NCBI GenBank assembly: GCA_020025885.1
Contig: JAHHRJ010000064.1
Span: 1 to 9,321 of the forward strand
Direction: 5' to 3'
Source of the DNA: Butyricicoccus sp.
GTDB lineage: Bacteria > Bacillota > Clostridia > Oscillospirales > Butyricicoccaceae
Length of the DNA stretch: 9,321 nucleotides
In this document: positions 6,470-9,321 of the stretch, piece by piece
Layout of the letters: each line of letters opens with the position of its first letter
How positions within the stretch are numbered: the stretch's first letter is position 1
The notes under the pieces: model-generated
Seen by the model: the letters and a program-made list of their open reading frames with translations, nothing else
Databases searched by the model: none
What the model was told of the DNA's origin: nothing
Made by a program: the position numbers and the translations under genes

Positions 6470-8341
6470 TTATAGCTTGATTGGGGTGATTTTGCAGTAA
6501 TCCTCAATCGTACCACCATTGCGGAAGCATTCAATGATCTCACGACCCAGCGGATCGAGATCATCGGTATAGAACTTATCAAGTTCCTTTGCAAAGAAAT
6601 CGGTCAGGATCTTTGCACCTGCATCATAACCATCCTTACCCAAACGGTCCTGTGTCTCTGTACGCAGATACTTGGAGCGGATCGGCTGGCCTTCGATCAC
6701 CATTTCCTTGAGGGCATAACCAAGCAGCGGGCAGCGTGCCGGCTCCAACTTATCCATCTTGATATGACCATTATGACGCGCCAGCCACTCACGGCTGATC
6801 CATTCCGCTGCAAAACCAACACGGTAAACACCGATATGCTGGTTCGGAATCAGGACATAGCGTGTATTCGGACACTTTACAATCTGATCGAGCAGGAGAT
6901 TTGCCTGCTTGACGCGCAGACCGGTTGCGAATGGCCAGTAAGAGCCTACGCCCTCACTCTTGAGCTCGCCGCCACCAACAATGGACGGGTTCTTAAAGCC
7001 GCGCGGTGCAACCAGACGCCACATCCAAGCCAATGCAGGCGGGATAAAGTGCATCATGCCCATGATACCGTAGTTGGGGTTCTCACGGGTAGACGGTGGC
7101 ATACGGGTACCAAACGAACGGATATCAACCTCAACCGGCTCGTCTACGATATGCGGTACCTTAGAGCGCGGTACGATCGCACGTGGGTTGGGGCATGGCT
7201 TGCCATTGGAATCGAGCGAATGCTCCCAAATAAGGCTCGTCGCGCCAACAACGCCCTGAATGTTAAAGAATACCAGCGGCTCATCCGGCTCGGTACAGAT
7301 GCGCTCATAAATCGGATCACAGCCATAGTGGGTAACGCCATCCATACGCAGGAACCAGCCATCCTCACCGTCAACCAGAACCAGCTTACCGCTGTCATTC
7401 TGGAGGCTCGGATAGCAAGTTGCCATATCGTCACAAACCGGCTCAATATGGCTTGTGCTTCCAATATGCAGCATGGTCTTTTCACCCGTAATGGTGTTAG
7501 TGGACAACAGAACGCTGCCATCTTCACCCCGTGCAACATCCTGAAGCATTTCACTCTTGCCGCCGCCGGATGCACCCTCATGCATGATGACCAGCTCGTT
7601 ATCATACTGGGTGACCATACGTCCGCAGGAAGCGTGTGCAGTTACCCAGTCCTCATGCTCACCAATATCGAGCAGAACCGAGTAGACACCTTTTTTTGCA
7701 GAGGGACCTGGATACAGATTGTATGCAAAGACCTCATGGCAGTCGTCCAGACGATTGTGAACAACGACCTGACGACCATCAAAATGCGTGTGACGGAAGG
7801 GAGGTGCTACATATACGATGGAGCGCGGTGCAAAGCCCTCAGACTCCTCTGCGGAGACAAAGCCCTGCAAATTTGCCATTGCATAAGCAAAGAATGCCGC
7901 ATTGCGTGGGCAGATCAGGATCGATCCATAACCATACTTGTTGCCGCCTGCATTAAATGGCATAATGATCAGTTCCTGTGTCTTGAGCCATGCGTAGGTC
8001 TCTTCCTTACACTTATCAAAGTTATAACCGTATACATCAGAAAAGCGCGGCTTATCTGTTGGCTTTTCGTCACCAATGCGCATACAGTCCGGATCACGGC
8101 GGCGCATATAGTCCTCTGGATAGTTTACAACAACGCCATTCTTTGCCCGAACGACAGTTGCCTCGCAAACTTCGCCGCGCCCAGCTACATCATAAACAAC
8201 ATCATATTTTCCTGAACGGCCGGTACCAAAGACCATCTCATACAGTTCCTGTTTCGTGGTCGGTACGGAAACGCCCTTGCATTCTTCCAGCACATCGGCC
8301 AGTGCAGGCGTCCATGTGAACTTTTTCAAAAATCGATTCAT
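6470..8341 (-). CDS. DUF4914-type protein, likely PEP carboxykinase-fold enzyme of unknown substrate
   Basis: Length (623 residues) and overall sequence fit the uncharacterised DUF4914 family as I remember it. Its motifs follow the order in ATP-dependent phosphoenolpyruvate carboxykinase: GTGRSGKY (39-46; R42 like E. coli PEPCK R65), AKKGVYS (215-221; K216/K217 like K212/K213), H236 (like H232), P-loop GASGGGKS (256-263; K262 like K254), VDGEDGW (323-329; like the IGDDEHGW metal site) and NPR (385-387; R387 like R333). Differences are a roughly 45-residue insertion between the P-loop and the 323-329 motif, Gly325 in place of one of the paired metal-site aspartates, and about 80 extra residues overall. 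No signal peptide or membrane segment is seen, so it is cytoplasmic. The start has AAGGAGG with seven bases of spacing. Nucleotide-dependent phosphoryl transfer on a small organic acid is an inference, and no substrate can be named. Confidence 0.85.
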   Translation of the reverse strand: MNRFLKKFTWTPALADVLEECKGVSVPTTKQELYEMVFGTGRSGKYDVVYDVAGRGEVCEATVVRAKNGVVVNYPEDYMRRRDPDCMRIGDEKPTDKPRFSDVYGYNFDKCKEETYAWLKTQELIIMPFNAGGNKYGYGSILICPRNAAFFAYAMANLQGFVSAEESEGFAPRSIVYVAPPFRHTHFDGRQVVVHNRLDDCHEVFAYNLYPGPSAKKGVYSVLLDIGEHEDWVTAHASCGRMVTQYDNELVIMHEGASGGGKSEMLQDVARGEDGSVLLSTNTITGEKTMLHIGSTSHIEPVCDDMATCYPSLQNDSGKLVLVDGEDGWFLRMDGVTHYGCDPIYERICTEPDEPLVFFNIQGVVGATSLIWEHSLDSNGKPCPNPRAIVPRSKVPHIVDEPVEVDIRSFGTRMPPSTRENPNYGIMGMMHFIPPALAWMWRLVAPRGFKNPSIVGGGELKSEGVGSYWPFATGLRVKQANLLLDQIVKCPNTRYVLIPNQHIGVYRVGFAAEWISREWLARHNGHIKMDKLEPARCPLLGYALKEMVIEGQPIRSKYLRTETQDRLGKDGYDAGAKILTDFFAKELDKFYTDDLDPLGREIIECFRNGGTIEDYCKITPIKL

Positions 8342-8362
8342 TACAGGTCCTCCTTACCATGC

Positions 8363-8427
8363 CATCCCATTAAGCAAGACGGCAGTGGGATGATTCCACG
8401 CAAACACGGAAAAGGGAGTGTTCTGCG
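8363..8427 (-). promoter_or_regulatory. Two-hairpin leader of the DUF4914-type mRNA
   Basis: Between the predicted transcription start (near 8442) and the ribosome binding site (8355-8349) the minus-strand transcript can form two stems. The first pairs CGCAGAACAC (8427-8418) with GTGTTTGCG (8407-8399), with one bulged A and one G-U pair. The second pairs CATCCCA (8392-8386) with TGGGATG (8369-8363) around a 16-base loop, and ends seven bases before the Shine-Dalgarno sequence. I do not recognise a known riboswitch class. The stems may affect translation or may be chance. Confidence 0.45.
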
Positions 8428-8448
8428 CTCTAATTCATTCCTAATTTT

Positions 8449-8477
8449 ATCATACTCGTAAAAACCTTTTTCGTCAA
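8449..8477 (-). promoter_or_regulatory. Strong promoter of the DUF4914-type gene
   Basis: On the minus strand TTGACG (8477-8472) and TATGAT (8454-8449) are separated by exactly 17 bases, each matching the sigma-A consensus at five of six positions. The leader to the ATG at 8341 is about 100 bases, long enough for the structured element described separately. Confidence 0.88.
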
Positions 8478-8659
8478 TAGGAATTTGATTCTTTTTGCAG
8501 GATATTTAAAATACACTTGCATAAATTTTTAACGATTATCAACAAACAGTAATATATTTTGAAAAAATGCAGGACAACCCCCATACAATATCACAATGAG
8601 AAAAAAATCTGCACCATAGCGCCTTCATTCTGTCGGATCATAGAGAAATCCTGCCTGAT

Positions 8660-9097
8660 TTATTTTCGTTTTTTCCACTCTGCCACAGCAAGCTCATCAC
8701 AACGGTTATTATACAGATTGTCCGCATGTCCCTTGACCCAATGAAATGTCACCTTGTGCACATCCAGAAGTCTCAGCAGGCGCTCCCACAGCTCCACATT
8801 TTTTGCAGGGGATTTATCTGCCTTTTTCCAGCCGCGTGCTTTCCAGCCTTTTACCCAGCCCTTTGTAATGCTGTCGATCACATACTTCGAATCGGAATAG
8901 AGATCCACTTGACAAGGCTCCCGCAGAAGCTCCAGTGCAGCAATCACACCCATGAGCTCCATTTTATTGTTTGTTGTCATTGCGTCACCGCCAGAGATCT
9001 CTTTCTCTGCCGTTCCATACTGTAAAATCGCGCCCCAACCGCCGGGACCTGGATTTCCAGAACATGCACCATCTGTATAAATCGTCACCTGTTTCAT
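8660..9097 (-). CDS. rnhA: Ribonuclease HI
   Basis: Cleaves the RNA strand of RNA-DNA hybrids: R-loops, primer remnants and misincorporated ribonucleotide runs. At 145 residues it is the compact bacterial form with no N-terminal hybrid-binding domain. The active-site set is complete: D9 in IYTDGACSGNPGPGGWGAI, E47 in TTNNKMEL, D69 in YSDSKYV and D134 in RCDELA, plus the flexible-loop H124 in WVKGHADN. The basic handle region is present as WVKGWKARGWKKADK (81-95), as in the E. coli enzyme. The start follows AGGAGG with seven bases of spacing. A terminator hairpin lies upstream (9151-9172), so it is probably its own unit, although I found no clear promoter in the 50 bases in between. Confidence 0.97.
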   Translation of the reverse strand: MKQVTIYTDGACSGNPGPGGWGAILQYGTAEKEISGGDAMTTNNKMELMGVIAALELLREPCQVDLYSDSKYVIDSITKGWVKGWKARGWKKADKSPAKNVELWERLLRLLDVHKVTFHWVKGHADNLYNNRCDELAVAEWKKRK

Positions 9098-9146
9098 GGG
9101 ATAGCCTCCTGATTTTATATTGAAAATCTAAATGAATTCCTATTCA

Positions 9147-9172
9147 AGAAAACCCGCTCGTAAGAGCGGGTT
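9147..9172 (-). terminator. Terminator upstream of rnhA
   Basis: AACCCGCTC (9151-9159) pairs perfectly with GAGCGGGTT (9164-9172) around a GTAA spacer. On the minus strand the stem runs into TTTTCTT, so it should end transcripts entering from the right edge. It implies that a minus-strand transcription unit lies just beyond or overlaps that edge. Confidence 0.75.
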
Positions 9173-9187
9173 CAGCGTGTCAAAAAG

Positions 9188-9319
9188 TCACTGCACCCTT
9201 TTTATTTTGGAGCGAAGCGACCTTAAATTTTCAAAATCCAAGGACATGCGCCTTGGATTTTGCCCACGACCCGCGCAAACGTGCGCGAAACCGGGGGTAT
9301 CAGAGCCAGTTTCTACCGG
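9188..9319 (-). other. Open frame of 43 codons at the right edge, doubtful
   Basis: On the minus strand a frame stays open from the window edge to a TGA at 9190-9188, 15 bases before the terminator stem. It would end in ...RSLRSKIKRVQ. That placement fits the tail of a gene entering from the right. However, the frame runs through a perfect 12-bp inverted repeat and resembles no family I know. It is equally likely to be non-coding hairpin-rich DNA. Confidence 0.25.
9232..9262. repeat. Perfect 12-bp inverted repeat near the right edge
   Basis: CAAAATCCAAGG (9232-9243) and CCTTGGATTTTG (9251-9262) are exact reverse complements around the seven-base spacer ACATGCG. A smaller GC-rich hairpin, CGCGCA (9272-9277) with TGCGCG (9282-9287), lies ten bases away. 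Neither has a good T tract, so they are not obvious terminators. They may belong to a dispersed intergenic repeat. Confidence 0.6.
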
Positions 9320-9321
9320 AA

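Larger units (their letters stand above)
8342..8659. other. AT-rich intergenic region between the DUF4914-type gene and rnhA
   Basis: This 318-base stretch holds the promoter (8449-8477) and structured leader of the DUF4914-type gene. Downstream of rnhA on the minus strand, a weak four-pair hairpin (8611-8622, one G-U pair) is followed by seven T (8607-8601), a possible but poor terminator. The region around 8500-8580 is very AT-rich. I see no convincing gene on either strand. Confidence 0.6.

Noticed and set aside
7564..7587. HPr kinase as the identity of the protein with P-loop GASGGGKSEM
   Set aside because: The P-loop alone resembles HPr kinase, but the N-terminal TGRS, the KKG/His segment and the downstream NPR motif match ATP-dependent PEPCK, and the length is about twice that of HPr kinase.
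6764..8215. A 483-codon plus-strand open frame opposite the DUF4914-type gene
   Set aside because: There is no ribosome binding site before its ATG, its product is Thr/Ile/Cys/His-rich with no recognisable domain, and it lies wholly antisense to a gene with a clear promoter, ribosome binding site, terminator and family motifs.

Overview
The window looks like chromosomal DNA from a low-to-mid GC Gram-positive anaerobe of the class Clostridia. The evidence is an intact ctsR-mcsA-mcsB-clpC stress operon, a clostridial 2[4Fe-4S] ferredoxin, strong AGGAGG-type ribosome binding sites and sigma-A-like promoters. A gut Oscillospirales relative (Ruminococcaceae or Butyricicoccaceae type) is my guess, not something the sequence proves. 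I see no mobile element, tRNA, rRNA or CRISPR array. Most of the window is ordinary core genome.

Layout. Positions 1-86 hold two back-to-back perfect hairpins beyond the 3' end of clpC. Positions 87-4581 (minus strand) are the class III heat-shock operon, transcribed ctsR, mcsA, mcsB, clpC. A sigma-A-like promoter (4654-4681) is flanked by two near-identical CtsR-type operators (4690-4706 and 4626-4642). A divergent promoter drives a 56-residue ferredoxin (4968-5138, plus strand), which ends in a strong hairpin terminator. Converging on it is a monocistronic iron-sulfur FrhB/FdhB-family flavoprotein-like gene (5214-6335, minus) with its own near-consensus promoter. Next, also on the minus strand, is a 623-residue protein that I match to the uncharacterised DUF4914 family (6470-8341). 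It has a near-consensus promoter, a leader with two hairpins, and a terminator. Ribonuclease HI (8660-9097, minus) follows, and the right edge holds hairpin-rich DNA of uncertain nature.

How the genes work together. CtsR represses the operon. McsA activates the protein-arginine kinase McsB, which tags proteins with phosphoarginine. ClpC, with ClpP encoded elsewhere, degrades tagged or damaged proteins. All key motifs are present, so the system looks complete and functional. The ferredoxin and the FrhB-like protein are both redox proteins, but they are transcribed towards each other, so a functional link is only a possibility.

Most interesting point. The DUF4914-type protein carries, in the right order, counterparts of nearly all the active-site motifs of ATP-dependent phosphoenolpyruvate carboxykinase: TGRS, KKG, the His after it, the P-loop GASGGGKS, a kinase-2-like VDGEDGW and NPR. 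It also has a roughly 45-residue insertion after the P-loop and one of the paired aspartates replaced. It is probably an active PEPCK-fold enzyme with an unknown substrate. Several start codons differ from the longest open frames (clpC, mcsB, ctsR, the FrhB-like gene); the reasons are given with each gene.
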